From Sphagnum magellanicum (Eukaryota > Streptophyta > Sphagnopsida > Sphagnales > Sphagnaceae), in assembly GCA_021904315.1 (NCBI GenBank), contig CM038925.1:15750501-15814500 (forward strand): 64,000 nucleotides of DNA, given 5' to 3'. A model generated the notes under the pieces. The model ran no database searches and had not been told where the DNA came from. It saw only the letters and a list, made by a program, of their open reading frames with translations. Each line of letters begins with the position of its first letter. Positions within the stretch are counted from its first letter, which is position 1. Below are positions 1 to 12,039 of this stretch, piece after piece. The translations under genes were made by a program, and so were the position numbers.

Positions 1-2979
1 TTTCACAAAATAATTTATAAAAGGGTTTGGTTTTCCCTTAAAAAATAAATAAATTATAAGTCAAGACATGGTATCAATTTAAAAACTTGAATTGGTTCTC
101 AAAATGCCAATTTTCATAAATTTGAAAATAATTGATTATTCTTTAATAGTTCTCACAAACCGGTTATTACTTTTTTTCAAATAATTTAATTATAATCAAG
201 TTTTTTTTCATTATTGATTTTATTTATTTTCTGAAAAGTCAAAAAATCATATGAAATTTTATCCAAAAATTTAATAATAACCAACAATTTATTTATTAGA
301 TTTTCATATTTTAACAATTTCATCCTAGTAGGCGACAATGGCCTACCCAAGCAAAAATAACAAAGAAAATAGAAGGGGGAAAGAGAATGAGCCACTTGGG
401 CTTAGTGCCTTCTATTGGTGGGAGGAGGCATGAAGACAATATGAAGAAATATGTTTAAGGATAAATTATTGATTTCGTTTCAAAATTGAGATAATCAAAG
501 TAAGGAAATGTAAAATAGAAAATGTGGGATGAAGTTTTCCAACAATAAAAGACACAAATTAAAAGAAACTCACTTGAAGTGATGGTAAGAAGTAAGAAAA
601 TGAAAAAAATTTGAGACGAAATGAAAAAACTTTGCATGATTTTAATAATTACAAGGTCATGGCCAATTTGGATTTAGCAACATTAGTTGCAATATTTCCA
701 TCAAGAATAGTAGAATTGCTTGGACATTATATGATGCACAGCTTCCCTTGTGGTAATTGTCGTAGTTGGGGTCATTGGCCATGAAACTTTTGACAATAAG
801 TTCACTTTAAAAGATTTATGAATTCTTGTTGGTTTGGGCATCTCCACAATTTGTCTATATTGTGCCTTCTTGAAGGTAGATTCTCATTTGCAACCTCAAT
901 TTCAATAACCAAACCAGTGGGTTTCAAGTTATAATGAAACAAATACTCAATTATAGGTTGAGACTCTAAACTTCATGATCTTGTGCCTTGCTGCCCAAAA
1001 GGTTTATCACCACAACTAGGAATATTTTGTGACTTCATGGGTTTTTTTGTAGCATTCCACTTTTCCAATGCTAGCAATGTGGTGGCTTTAGGCTTCACAG
1101 TTGGTGCATTTGAAATGAAAGAAATGAATACCTTAATGTTTGACCTTGATTTAAAAGGTTGCAAATTCCATGGTAGGACTTTACTAAATTTGGGTTGATA
1201 TGATTGCTAGGATCAAAAGATCCTAAAACATGACCACTAAAAGATAATTTAATTGATGGCAAACTAAGGGTTAATTCAACTATTTGAAATGTGGACCAAC
1301 ACAACATAGAAAGTGGGAACTTCATATGGGTTCTCAAGGCACACAAAGATAAGAAGACCATCTTTATCTTTTGTGTGTTATGCCCATGGCACAAAATTTA
1401 CTTGATCACAACAGGTTAGAGGGAACTGTACAATGCATTAGAGAGCAATTGATCATCACCTTTTTGTGCATAATGTTTTCTTGTCCAACTTGGGGTTCTA
1501 TCATGATTGAATTGCCCAATTTTGTCTTATCTTTTTCTTGGTGAACAAGATTGAATGACTTGTGACTATTGTCGAAAGAGTTTCATCACTAGCCATACAA
1601 CTTTGAAAGGTCACAATATGGAAGGCAAAACTTCCAAACATTTTTCCAATTGTCATAGATCCTTAGAGCTTGCAACGTAAGAATGTTTTTCTTACAACTC
1701 TAATTCTGGAACAACTTTCATAAGTCTTTTTGGAAAACATAAAGGCGCCTACAAAAGAGTGTTAAAATTATCACATAGTTTCCAAACTTTTTAACATGGT
1801 CCCAATGAAACCCAAGACACCTAAAATCCCTACAAAAGAAAATATCTAGAAATTATACTTGTTTGATGCACATAATCTCATCAGTCGTTAGTGGGGATGC
1901 TTTCATTTGCCGGACCTCCTAGAATGTGATCCACAAATCAACAACATACAAAGGAGGAAATGATGTGCATATGATATTCTCATTATAGTGTGTAGGACTT
2001 GAAAAATAGAATTCACCTTGATAGGATTATCCATAGATTTTCCAACACATTGTCTTCTTGGTTGTAATAATCTTTTCAAAGGAAACACCTTCTCTAATCC
2101 CCAATAACCTCATTGAATTCTCCAAAGACATTTTAGAAGGAAGGGAGTCATTAGCCATGGAATCATTTGCCTTTGCATTCAATCACAAGGACAACTATTG
2201 TTATGAATCTTTGTTTTTGAAACATGGTTTTGAAAGTTTGGTTCTTCACATGGGCCAACCTTGCAAAATGTTACATGTTTTGAACATGTCTCACAACTAG
2301 AATTCTTGGTTTTTCAAACTAGAAATTCTAGTAAAAAAAACCAAATTTGTATAAGGGTCAAAAAGATCCTTTGTCATTTTGGACAAGTCGATTTTAACAT
2401 GTCTAGTGTGATTGGGGTGGTATTTTTTACTAGCAAAATAAAGACCAGTTGATTAGTCAAATTATTTAAATAATTTATTTAAAATTTTATTATAAAAAAA
2501 AATTGCAGGCGAGTAGGTAGGTAGGTCAAATAGCCTACTTTACACTACCTACTTCACCTAACTTAACCTAACTTAATATAACTTATTTAACTTAGTTTAA
2601 CCTATTGAACTTAATCTAACCTACCTACCTTAGCCCCCTAAGCATGTACATAGGTTACAACTATTAAAATTAAACCCTTGACCTCCCCAATGATAAACAT
2701 AGTCCTTTACCAATGGACCACACCATCAAAAGGTGTTCAACTTTTGTCAATTTTTTTAGTTCACATGTTTATTTTGACACATCACTACAAGACTATGAAG
2801 TAAATAGGTGGGTGGGTAGGTGGGTAGGTAGGTTGTAGTAGGTAGTTAATAGGTGGGTGCATGGGCGGTTAGGTAAGTTGTAATAAGTAATTAATTAGTA
2901 TGTGGGTGGGTGGGTAGATAGGTAAGTGGGTAGGTAATAATTAGTAAATAGATGGGTGCAAATGCAATAAAAAGAACCC
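1..2979. other. AT-rich intergenic sequence left of the transposon
   Basis: No reading frame here has a recognisable domain, and the longest open stretch (about 99 codons on the minus strand near 1.1-1.4 kb) matches no family I know. Composition is strongly AT-rich. From about 2510 to 2960 the sequence becomes degenerate tetranucleotide tracts of GTAG, GTGG and TAGG words and their complements. I see no tRNA, rRNA or intact mobile element. The left border of the CACTA element at 2980 ends this stretch. Confidence 0.6.
2508..2960. repeat. Degenerate GTAG/GTGG tetranucleotide tracts
   Basis: Words such as gtaggtaggt, ggtgggtgggta and cctacctacc recur with interruptions. Similar tracts occur at about 25.03-25.20 kb and 29.08-29.20 kb, so one simple-repeat landscape surrounds the CACTA insertion on both sides. 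The interruptions point to old, decayed microsatellite sequence. Confidence 0.8.
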
Positions 2980-3140
2980 ACTAGAAGAAAATTGGGTTTT
3001 TGTAACCAATCAATTTGCGACTAGTTGCGACTATTTGACATTTACAACTATTATTGGTTATATTTACAACTACTTTTTGCATTTGGTCTTGCTTGCAACT
3101 ACTCTATGACTAACTTGTGACTAATGGATTTTTTCATCCT
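2980..3140 (+). repeat. Left terminal inverted repeat and subterminal repeats of the CACTA element
   Basis: CACTAGAAGAAAA opens the element. It is followed by TTTGCGACTAG, TTGCGACTATTTG and several CAACTA/GACTAA words over about 150 bases. Such clustered short motifs in both orientations are the known subterminal binding region of CACTA elements. The same words appear near the right end in inverse orientation. Confidence 0.85.
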
Positions 3141-4384
3141 TTCATTTGGATAGCTTTCAACACAATTTCCATCCAAGAAAACCCTTCTACCTACCATTAG
3201 TTGCAAATGTCACCAAATGAGTCGTAGCCCTGTGGGTATTCCAAATGTATTATACACATTTTAGGCATAAGGGGTCCACAATTGTGTATTGAATGTATTC
3301 TACTCATTATTATATGGGTACATACTAAGATGTACCCATATATTACTGGTTATGTATAATGGTTGTATTTAAATTGTATGTAAGTTGTATTTGGAGCATA
3401 CAAATTATACTCAAGTCATATTACATGCCTTATGTGGTTTTCCAAATTAATGTTCCAATATATTTGCCTAGATTTATGTGTTGCAGTCTAATAGGGGAAA
3501 AAATATATATTTCTACTCCTATAATCCAAACATTTAAGTCTTCAATCCTAAATTTTTGTGATTTTATTGGCTCAAGAAGAATGTCATGTAATACATCAAT
3601 TTGATGCTTACAAAAAGTAAATGCATCATTCTACACATTTCTAAGTAACTTAGCAAACTCTAGCAGGCCATGTAGCACATTAAACCTGCCCATAGGCGCT
3701 CCAACTAGTTTGAATATAACCTGAGTAATATAGATGAAAAGAGGACTTTTAACAAAATCAGGCTTGCCAGATGCTAGATTAACAATATATTTTAACCTAA
3801 GCACATTCCTAGATGAATGCCAACACCCACCTTCACTCTTGCATTAAACCATGACATCTCTCCATCATCTCCTTCCCAATGTCCTATTCCTTCCAAAGTA
3901 TTGCAACAATGTCCTCCTCCTCTTGCAGTAGCTACTTTGTCTCCAAAGTAGTACGGAAACATTTCACACGGCCAAGACTTCATTTGGAAGCAGAATTTCA
4001 GATGTCTCATTTATTATCTTGTCAACATGAAGTTTTTCACATTCTTCTCTTCATTAGTTTCTTTAATCCTCTCTAGTTTTGCTATCATCCTTGTGGAATT
4101 CTCTAGCAAATGTTGTGCTGAAACTTACTAATGAAAGATTGATGAACAGCTTGCTCAATAACCCCTTCAGTCTTTGTGCCCTGGGCAAGCCACCTTGTTA
4201 TGCGAGTCATGGCCTACAACATAATATGTGGCCCAGCTCCTTGTACCGAGTCTGACCCTTGCTGCAACAGACCAATATAACAACATGATAAACTGTATGG
4301 GTGTCAAAAATAGTTGCAGTGAAGCTGAATGCCATTATCCCTTGAGAATAAACAAGATACAATAATATGCTGCAAGGACATTAC

Positions 4385-4624
4385 CTCTCCTATGTCAAAG
4401 AGGGCCACCATGTGGATACTGCTTTCATCCAGAAGAGAAGATGGTTCTCTGCATGTGTCCAATAGAGCCCATAATGCACAAAATGATGATGCTAGATTGT
4501 CCAGCCTACTTGCAAACACAAATTCTTCATGTGCACCTCCCACACAACCAAGTTGTGTGTCATACACATTCATCTCAAAGTCTGCAACCTCCATCACATC
4601 ACAGTTGAGCTCCTCAGCTAGCAC
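4385..4624 (-). pseudogene. Captured exon of an M18 aspartyl aminopeptidase
   Basis: An 80-codon open exon, bounded by a minus-strand acceptor (ttgcag) and donor (gtaatg), encodes a segment typical of aspartyl aminopeptidase (DNPEP, peptidase M18, PF02127). The markers are LAEELNCDV, the DTQ motif, GGAHEEFVF, SRLDNLASSFCAL and MVALFD. In the family these residues form the central metallopeptidase core that removes N-terminal Asp/Glu. The next residues should read D-x-E-E-V with the catalytic general-base Glu and a metal ligand; here they are D-I-G-E, so the first Glu is lost. The exon lies 1.4 kb inside the left end of the CACTA element and no full gene surrounds it. I infer a gene fragment captured by the transposon and now without its original activity. 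Confidence 0.82.
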
Positions 4625-5329
4625 CTGCAATTCCTTCCAACCGCATTCCCCCCCTCAGAAAATCCAAGAGATTATAGAGTTCACTATAACAGAGGCTGGG
4701 GAGATGGTTTACTTGTGACCAATCGCGAAAGCAAATATGGAAGACATGTTACGTATGAAGAAGTAGTGTCCTCCTGGCTGCAATGCCCATTCATCACACT
4801 CACTCAATTGCTGGAATCTCGCACAAAGCAAATGCCTCCTTGCCTCCGCTGGTTTTCATCCACACCTTCCTCTCAATCACAATTATTGGTCTTCTAAAGG
4901 ATCTTCATAAGTACCGAGGACTTCTCCATACTTACATATTGTCTTGTAGAATGTAACAGAATTGAAGAAAATAACAAGGTGCTCATGAACTTTATGAAGT
5001 ACACTAACATGAAGCTGCATTTACAGAGATAATGGCTACACAACAGGGTGGAGACAATTGCAAAGTACATTTGTCATCAAATCACAAAGACCCACTAAAG
5101 CATTGCAGAAAAGCACAGGAAATATTTGGTGCATAAAGAATCATGTTGCAAAATTACCTCAAGAGTTCTAGCAGGATATAGAACCAACAACAGTAAGGAC
5201 TTGTGGGAAAGATTGAGCTTTCTATTGCCACCTAAATTACTTTTATCTCTACTTACCAGTGGCATGAAATGGTGTGCAGGAGTTGTTCTCAAATTCAAGC
5301 AAATAAGGGATGATTGAAGCTTGCGATTG

Positions 5330-5395
5330 ACAACAATGAAGTCCCTGTATAGCCAAATCAATTTGTCCCATAACAACTCAGACCATCAGCAATGA
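5330..5395 (-). pseudogene. Probable second aspartyl aminopeptidase exon remnant
   Basis: On the minus strand a frame reads LW..IWLYRDFIVVNRK. This resembles the M18 family block GGGLWHTWFDRD, which includes the Asp that follows the metal site. Flanking bases keep parts of the GGG-L-W codons but are damaged. It lies upstream (on the minus strand) of the stronger exon at 4385-4624, in the order expected for one gene. The similarity is short, so confidence is moderate. Confidence 0.45.
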
Positions 5396-6414
5396 CAAGG
5401 AGATTTGCACATTGAAACCCACACCCAATGCAAAAGAACAAAACTATCTCTCCCCTTTGTTGCTCCCTCTACTCTCTGCATTAAAAATGTAGTCAGCAGA
5501 CTTCTGTTTGCCAGGCTTTGGTATCTACAGTGCAACTACAATCAATGGCAAGTTGATCCCCAGGTTACTGAATATGGAGTATGGCATTTTTTTTGAAACC
5601 TTTGAGAATAGAGAAAATAACTAGTTTGACAGCATACAAATCTGTAGGGGATAACAAAATCACATTTTATTCCAGTGAAAGTTTATAGTGACCTCCTCCC
5701 ACATTCATGGCATGCCAAGGTGCCTCCACTTAAAACCCTCCTGCCATCTTTAGCTGCCTATCCATTAGGTAGCAACTAGCAACCTGGTGATGGCGGATTG
5801 TAGCAATTCAGGTAGGTTTAGGGTTCACAGCACTTTTTTGACTGTTTTTTCTTGAGAATGTACAAGATATGCATTCTCAAGACCAGTGTCTGCATTCTTG
5901 ATAACCCTGACACTGATCAGGATCCACAACGATCGAGATGATCAAAAGCATCCATGGCCAATCCATCCAATCACTAAACAGTAACAGCTGATGGCACTGT
6001 TGATCAAATGTAAGGAACTAAATGGCATCCAACCTTTGGATTTCCCTCCTATTCAAACTACATTACAATCTCTGATAGACCCTTCCATCTCCTTCCCTAT
6101 ATGTGACAGTATAGATCTTGCAGCTTTGATTAGGGGGGCTTCAAGCAAAGTTGTCATCTGCTGACCCTGCCTTGTTAAATGGGAACACAAATACAAAGCC
6201 AGGAGCTTGTGTTGGCCTCAGTTCATGCTCTGACAGTATGAAATTCACAGATGCTTACTACCAGAGTTACAGGGCTGGAATATAGGAGGACCACTTGCCT
6301 TCTCTGAGAAGAAAGAGCTGGGAGGTGGCGGTTGCTGGTGGTGGTGATGCTGTGATTGATGGTGACTTTGATGCTGCTTGTGAGCTCCACGACCAACAAA
6401 TCGTAGATCTGACA

Positions 6415-6470
6415 CTGGAGATGCATGCAAGGGGAGTCCAAGACGAACACCTACTGAGAGGTTGCTTTCA
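6415..6470 (-). pseudogene. Possible aspartyl aminopeptidase remnant around a DSPC motif
   Basis: Minus-strand sequence after a ctctcag acceptor reads VGVRL, then, with one extra base, DSPCMHLQ. The M18 family has GAHTDSPCLKLKP at this point, where the His binds metal. The order relative to the exon remnants at 5.4 and 4.5 kb is as expected for one minus-strand gene. Metal-binding His-Thr would be replaced by Arg-Leu. The match is short and could be chance without the two neighbours. Confidence 0.35.
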
Positions 6471-6689
6471 TCCACACTATGACCTTCTGCAGCTGGTTCA
6501 ACTCTTCCTTCACTCGACACACCATCATAATTACCATGTCCGGCTGCTTAACAAAGAATTCCTAAGTGGGTCGTTCTATCTACCTACAAGCATAGTCCAA
6601 AACTGATTTTTCCTAATTACCTACTGGCATTGTACAACAACACAAAAATGTGACCACTTATACCAAGTGGTCATCCCTAAACACCCTCC

Positions 6690-7170
6690 CCAATTTCTGG
6701 TTCCCGTTCGAAGGTTGATTCCAGTTCCAGTTCTGGAAATTTTTTTTCAAAATTCAAAACTAACAATCTGGATAACAGAGAACCAGACCAAAATCCCCTT
6801 GCGCTGGGCACATGAGCACAATCATGGGCTTATGAGCCCTCGTTAGCCGAAGATACTGCTGACAATTTCCCAGGCTTCTCATTCTGAAGCGAATCCCAGG
6901 TTAGCCAATTAGCTTCAGGCCCGTTACTTTCGCTTAGCCTGTGACACTAACGATCTAATGGACTGCTCATGTGCCCAGCTTAAGTGTTGTCTGGTTCTTA
7001 CTTTTCAGGAGAACCTCTGGTCCCGATTCCAACTTTTTTTTAATTTGAAAGAACCTCCAGTTTGGTTCAAGAATTTTGTAAAAAATTTGTTGGGACCTCC
7101 AGTCTGGTTCCAGACCCAGTTTTCACATTTCAAAACTCCTGGTTCTTGGTTACTAGTGGTGAAACCCCCC
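6690..7170. repeat. Imperfect inverted repeat (foldback-like) inside the CACTA element
   Basis: GCTGGGCACATGAGCA near 6805-6820 is matched by its reverse complement near 6964-6979. AGAACCAGAC near 6778 is matched by GTCTGGTTCT near 6990. Weaker similarity (tctggaa, caaaattc words) continues outward on both arms, giving arms of about 150 bases round a 140-base centre. It could be an old MITE or foldback element nested in the transposon. I could not define target duplications. Confidence 0.5.
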
Positions 7171-8297
7171 TGACTCCTAAAATCCCTGCTGGGCTCAACA
7201 GTGCTCTTGTCGGAGGAAGTGGTTCTTTTAGTGTTTTAGCTCGCTTTGTATGCTTCTGAGGGCAGTTGACACATACCGCATCTCCAAGCCTGGCAAGGCA
7301 ATGCCAACAACTGGACGTACATTTCTATTCTCCTTTAGGCCAGGTAGGAGATGCTCTTGTCGTCAAAGTCACTAAACATGAGTGCACAAATGACAAATCA
7401 TACGACATCCCTCCTTCCCATCAGAAGGCCCCATGACTTTGTAAACAGGACAAACTTGAGTTTCAAGTCAACTTTGAGTGTGTATCAGCTGTAGTGAAAT
7501 ATCTGCATGCACATAACTTTTAGTGTACTTCTAGGCAAGCTAGTCTTACATTCAGTAGCAGTTCAGAGAATGTCCAGTCAGTAGAAAACAAATGCAAAAT
7601 CTATGAAGGCAAAATTCTGATCCAGGAGTGCACAGCAGAACAGAAGTGTAGTCTACTGACAAAGATATGGAGCAATCCTATGATTTGTAGTGAAAACTAC
7701 TACAACAACAACAAGGTTGAGAAGAGAAAGAATGGAGACAAAGGAGACAAAAAGAGCTCACAGGTAAACACAACAGTGATGCTTAAAACTCCTAATAATC
7801 TCAAAAACACTACTAAGAAGGCCTGTCTAGCTATAAACTCTCCATTTTTTATTTTGTTTCTCAGTCGGTCATGGCAGGAGTGTGTTTGGAGACCATCACT
7901 GCCACATCTCACACTAGTCTATTGTCGTCAGAGCCTTGCAGCAAAGAACAGTAGGAACAAAGGCCAAAAGATTAGGTCAATTGTGATGATCAACCTGATT
8001 GATTCTGCACTTTGGTTCTTGAACCCTAAATTGTCATGCCAATTCTTTCCACACGAACAATCCTAGTGGTGGTATTCGATTGCAAAGAACTAGAAATCAC
8101 CAAAAGGTTCAGGGACATTGCATGCAAAGAAATTTAAAAAAAGTTGGGGCATACTCTAGACCTTGTGGCCCTAAGTACAACAATGATCCCAGCGATGCCA
8201 AAATTGATGCACCACATGTTTGATGCCTATGTTGTCCATGATCGAAAACTATTGTGGCTTGTGTTTAACTACCAACCCTAGATTAAAACTAGGGACT

Positions 8298-9242
8298 TCA
8301 GCCCATGGCCTCCTCTTCATCATCATTAGAGGGCCTTTGAAGCCCTTTAGCAGCCAGAATTGCATTAGCCCCAGTTAGTTCAATGGCACCTACAAGTGTA
8401 GTGTCACTTGGTGCCTCTGGAATTTGGAGTGGCGCCTCTGTATCAATAACATTATCAACAGGGATATGTATGTCTTCACTGTTTTCTACTACCACCTGCT
8501 TAGACCTTGGCTCCTTGTGAAGAACTATTTTCCACCATGGTGTGCTAGGTTCGTGCGCATAGAAAACTTGTTGCACTTGCGCTGGAAACACATATGGTTC
8601 ATCTATGTTTACCTTCAAGTGGTAGATGTTTGCCAATAAAAAACCATCTTCATCCCGTTTGTAGGTTGGATTACCCCATCTGTCATACCCATGTGTAACC
8701 CAATCACATTTAAAGAGTACCACTGGTTGGGATACAGGTCCATAATCTAGCAAGATTATGTCCTTTAGTACCCCCACATACTGGATAGAACCAAGTGTAG
8801 TGCCTTCATGTGTTGCTTGTGGTTGTTGGAATATGGACACAACCCCATAATCATATGTTGCCATTATGGTTTCTGCACCACCTTCATTGACCCTATAATG
8901 ATTTCCATACGCCCTCATTTTTGTGTACCTTAAAGCAAATGGCTTTGGCTTCATTGACAAATGCAGTACATCCTTGTCTTCAATTGTTTCGCCATCTGCA
9001 ATGTGGGTTCGAATTGCATTTCGAATCCAACTGCTCAAGTTCAAGACTTATGTGAGTTCAATTGGAAATTGGACGGGTGTACCAGCTGTTGAAGTATCTA
9101 TCTGCCACCGGTTTTCAAATTCAGCTCGCATCCTATTCACTCGAATTTGCTCCTCCTCATGTTTCCTACATTCCTCATCATATATCCACCAAATTAATTT
9201 AAAGTTTAAACCCATTAAACCCTGAATCACATGCCAATGCAA
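8298..9242 (-). pseudogene. TNP2 transposase C-terminal part (DUF4216)
   Basis: The 248-codon frame ending at 8298 carries the hallmarks of DUF4216 (PF13952), the C-terminal domain of CACTA TNP2 transposases: YYGVLKDII-like (QYVGVLKDIILLDYG), VVLFKCDWV, a DEDGFLLANI segment, AQQVFY-like (VQQVFYAHEP) and WWKIVLHKEPR. The shorter minus-strand frame just upstream (9048-9242; YDEECRKHEEEQIRVNR, charged) probably belongs to the same protein, since these transposases have such a linker before DUF4216; a stop separates the two. No TNP2 core (PF02992) or DUF4218 domain is seen between 9.2 and 10.4 kb, so only the tail remains. The gene points away from TNP1, towards the left end. Confidence 0.85.
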
Positions 9243-10387
9243 GGGCCTACATTACACATTGGCTCATATGTTAATCTCAATGGCGTTGAGTTTGTCTTTA
9301 CTTTGACAAATGGAAGTAAGATCATTGTGATCTCCTTGGTGAGGTGTTGCAGTTTTGTCAATGCTGCAACAACAGAATCAAAACGAGATCATAAATTAAA
9401 ACAGGACCAACCCTTAATAAATCATGAGAAATTTTTTAGATGCCATAAATTAAATATGCATAACGCTTGGGGTACACTTAAACATTCTTGTAGGTTTCCT
9501 CTTTTTCCTTGTGAGTATGATGTTGACATCCCCTTTTTGACATCTACGAAGACTAATTCATTATGTCTATAGCTAGGAAAAATTCAATGTCCTGCAAAGT
9601 AATAGAATTCACAAGGATGTGTTGCTCACTGCCCTAAGAAAAAACAAGTACAAATATATACCATAGGTATGCTCGAAAAATGCAACAAATGCATTAGTAA
9701 AGTGCAGTTATCATTACAAGAAATGAACCTCAAGAGGCCAAGTGCAAGATTTTCAATACCTGCAACAATTTTCCAATTCAGGGAATTTCCATTAATCCCT
9801 CAAGAAAGCTAGCTTGGGATGTTATCATACTCAGTGGGAAGACTCCCCTCATAAAAGGGTATCATGCGATCCTTAATCCACAATCTTGAACAAGTAATCC
9901 CCATGCTTCCAAACCACAACCAATGGATTTTTTTTTCCCAGTAAGACAAGCTCCTCCCTCCTAAGATCCAAGTGCTTGCAACTGAAAGCTTCCACAACAA
10001 TTATCTTCTTCAACCCCTAACGCATCCAAAAGGTTGCAACTAAGACCTTGCACGAATTGCATATGGTGCTCCAAACCAGAAGACCATAAGATTTTCTTCA
10101 ACATTTAGTGTTTAGGGTTTAAATAGGACAATATTTTAATACCAAGGTTTTTTTATGATTAAAATTGCCTCTTGATTGAAGTTCTAGATTTTTGGATCAA
10201 TTTTGTGGTGTGGGCAAACCAGTTTTGTTTTATTTTTCTCATCCTTGTTCTACATGCCTAATGTCGATCATCCACAAGTCTACATTGATGATCTCAGTTG
10301 TAATTTGACTCTTTTGAGTCTGCTCACAAAAATTCAGCTTCAATAGCTACAAAACACATTATTCCTGAAAGCCCAAGCCAACACCTA

Positions 10388-11399
10388 TTGTTTGTGCAAA
10401 CCCAGCCACTTCCTGGCATTTTTCCATATTGTACTGGAGACATGGAAAGACTTCGCGTAGATGAATCTTACAACCTATCCAAGCTATCGAGTGGCTTGAG
10501 TGCTAGACAATGCGAACATGAACTTGCATTGGCCAAGAACAATGGAGTTGTGGACATTGTTGAGACCCCGCAGTTGAACCCTTATGAACAAGCACGAGCT
10601 CAACGTATTGCTGAACTCCAAGCACGACTAACTCCACTAGAACGTCAGGCTGCTGAACTGTGAGCTTATAGCATCCTCTCCTTACCTTTGCAAACACGTG
10701 TGGTTTTGAAATGTAGGTTTGTTGCAAACATGTGTGTTAATGTTTATGTATAGTAGACTTGTTCCACTGTAAGATCAGATGTAGGGAAGGTCGAAAATCT
10801 ACAGGGTGGGTGGAAGACATGATGCTTTCAAATCATGTTGGGGTGTGGGTGGGACCTACCAAATAGCCAAGTATTTTCGTTAGGGTTAGGGTTTGTGTCA
10901 CACAGTGATGTGTTTGCATCCTTAAGGCCAGTGCACTGCCCTTTCACTCATGTTGTTGTTAGTTTAAAGTTTGTATCTTTCACACATTACTTGCACAGTA
11001 GTGGAGTTTGTATCTATCACAGTGCTAACCATAGTTCGAGTATTTCGAAATTGTGGCATTTGTTGTAGGTGGAAAACTCCACATAAGAAGAAGGTAAAAC
11101 AACATCTTGTGGATAGAACAACATCACAACCACGTAGGAAAAGTGATAGGATTGTTGCAAGACCACAAGCAAGCATGGCAGAAGAGGGGGGATCGTCAAT
11201 GTCTGCATCAAAAAGCGAATGTGACACCAGTAGCAATGAAGAGCAGTCTGAAGAACAATCCGATAGCACTAGCTCTGAACGACAACAACAAATTGTTCTG
11301 CTCAAAGAAGGGGTGCATAACTTGCAAAATGCGTCTTCAACTATAAAAGAAGTGAAAAACCTTGGCAATAAACGAATGGCAACAAGGACACCAGACCAG
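10388..11399 (+). CDS. TNP1-type transposon protein, N-terminal exons
   Basis: Two exons can be joined in phase: 10388-10659 (donor gtgagc) and 11069-11399 (acceptor ttgtag, donor gtatta). The first ends with NPYEQARAQRIAELQARL, like the NPYE-x-R-x-x-x-I-x-x-N motif that opens many plant En/Spm-derived proteins. The second starts with a basic stretch (WKTPHKKKVKQHLV, PRRKSDRIVARP) followed by an acidic Ser/Glu-rich tract. This matches the N-terminal layout of Transposase_24/TNP1 proteins, which bind transposon ends. The C-terminal exons lie from 15.6 kb on, behind a 4.2-kb intron filled with repeats. The exact start codon is uncertain (Met at 10388 or a later Met). Confidence 0.65.
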
Positions 11400-11469
11400 G
11401 TATTAAGAGAAGCGTTCCTTGTTCTTTCTCGTCAAGTGCCTCTTTCCTAGGCAGAGATCTCATTATCTT

Positions 11470-11810
11470 TGTTTTTGTTTCTTCTCGTATGGATGGTTTG
11501 AATCTCTCTTCCATTTTAAACCTTCCTTCTGTGTTAGATTGTCTTCCCCCTTTTGTTAGAAAGTTTTGGTCCCCTCCCTTAGTTGCTTGGAAATATGTCA
11601 CAACCTCTGGTCAAGAGTTTTTCAGCTATGGGGCGTTGGGTAGATCTGTTCGTGCTTCTCAAGTTAATAAAATTATTCACTCGGGTTGTGCTTGTTTTCG
11701 TTTCCCTAGTTTTGTTGATTCCCATCATGGTCATGTTATTTCTACCAACCTTAATATCCTTTCAAGGCCCAGCCTAATTGAGCAATTTGGTCCTTAAGAT
11801 GAATGGCTCC
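11470..11810 (+). mobile_element. Possible Penelope-like retroelement fragment
   Basis: A frame of about 100 codons contains PPLVAWKYV, FSYGALGRSV, a C-x-C pair, FVDSHHGHVISTNLNIL and a final QFGP. This resembles the region preceding the reverse transcriptase in Penelope-like elements, where FNY, C-x-C, a GH(I/V) with TG/TNL and a GPK/GPN block occur in the same order. No reverse transcriptase or GIY-YIG domain is seen nearby, so it is a fragment. It lies in the long TNP1 intron. The call rests on motif order from memory and is tentative. Confidence 0.45.
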
Positions 11811-12039
11811 CTCTCCCCACTTGACAATGGGAATAAGTAGGTTATGTACGAACTATTAAATAGATCCTGGAGATGTATACTAGGGATGAGATTGTATAAC
11901 TCCACAATCTCTTGATGCAGATGTGTGAGTGAACAAGAGAAATATGTTCTGAGCAAGAGTAACCTTTAGTCCCTGGACCCTGGTTTGAGGTCTCTTGAGT
12001 GCTAGCCAATGTCATAACTTAGGTCTACCTCTTAATTCT

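Noticed and set aside
1095-1394. 99-codon minus-strand frame near the left edge
   Set aside because: No recognisable domain and no neighbouring exons in phase; adjacent sequence in all frames is stop-rich.
2783-2792. cactacaaga, a closer match to the canonical CACTA terminus than the chosen left end
   Set aside because: It has no subterminal CGACT motifs after it and its preceding trinucleotide (cat) is not found after the right end. The terminus at 2980 has both the motifs and the ACC duplication.
4329-4718. 129-codon plus-strand frame
   Set aside because: It is antisense to the aminopeptidase exon, whose protein matches a known family on the minus strand.
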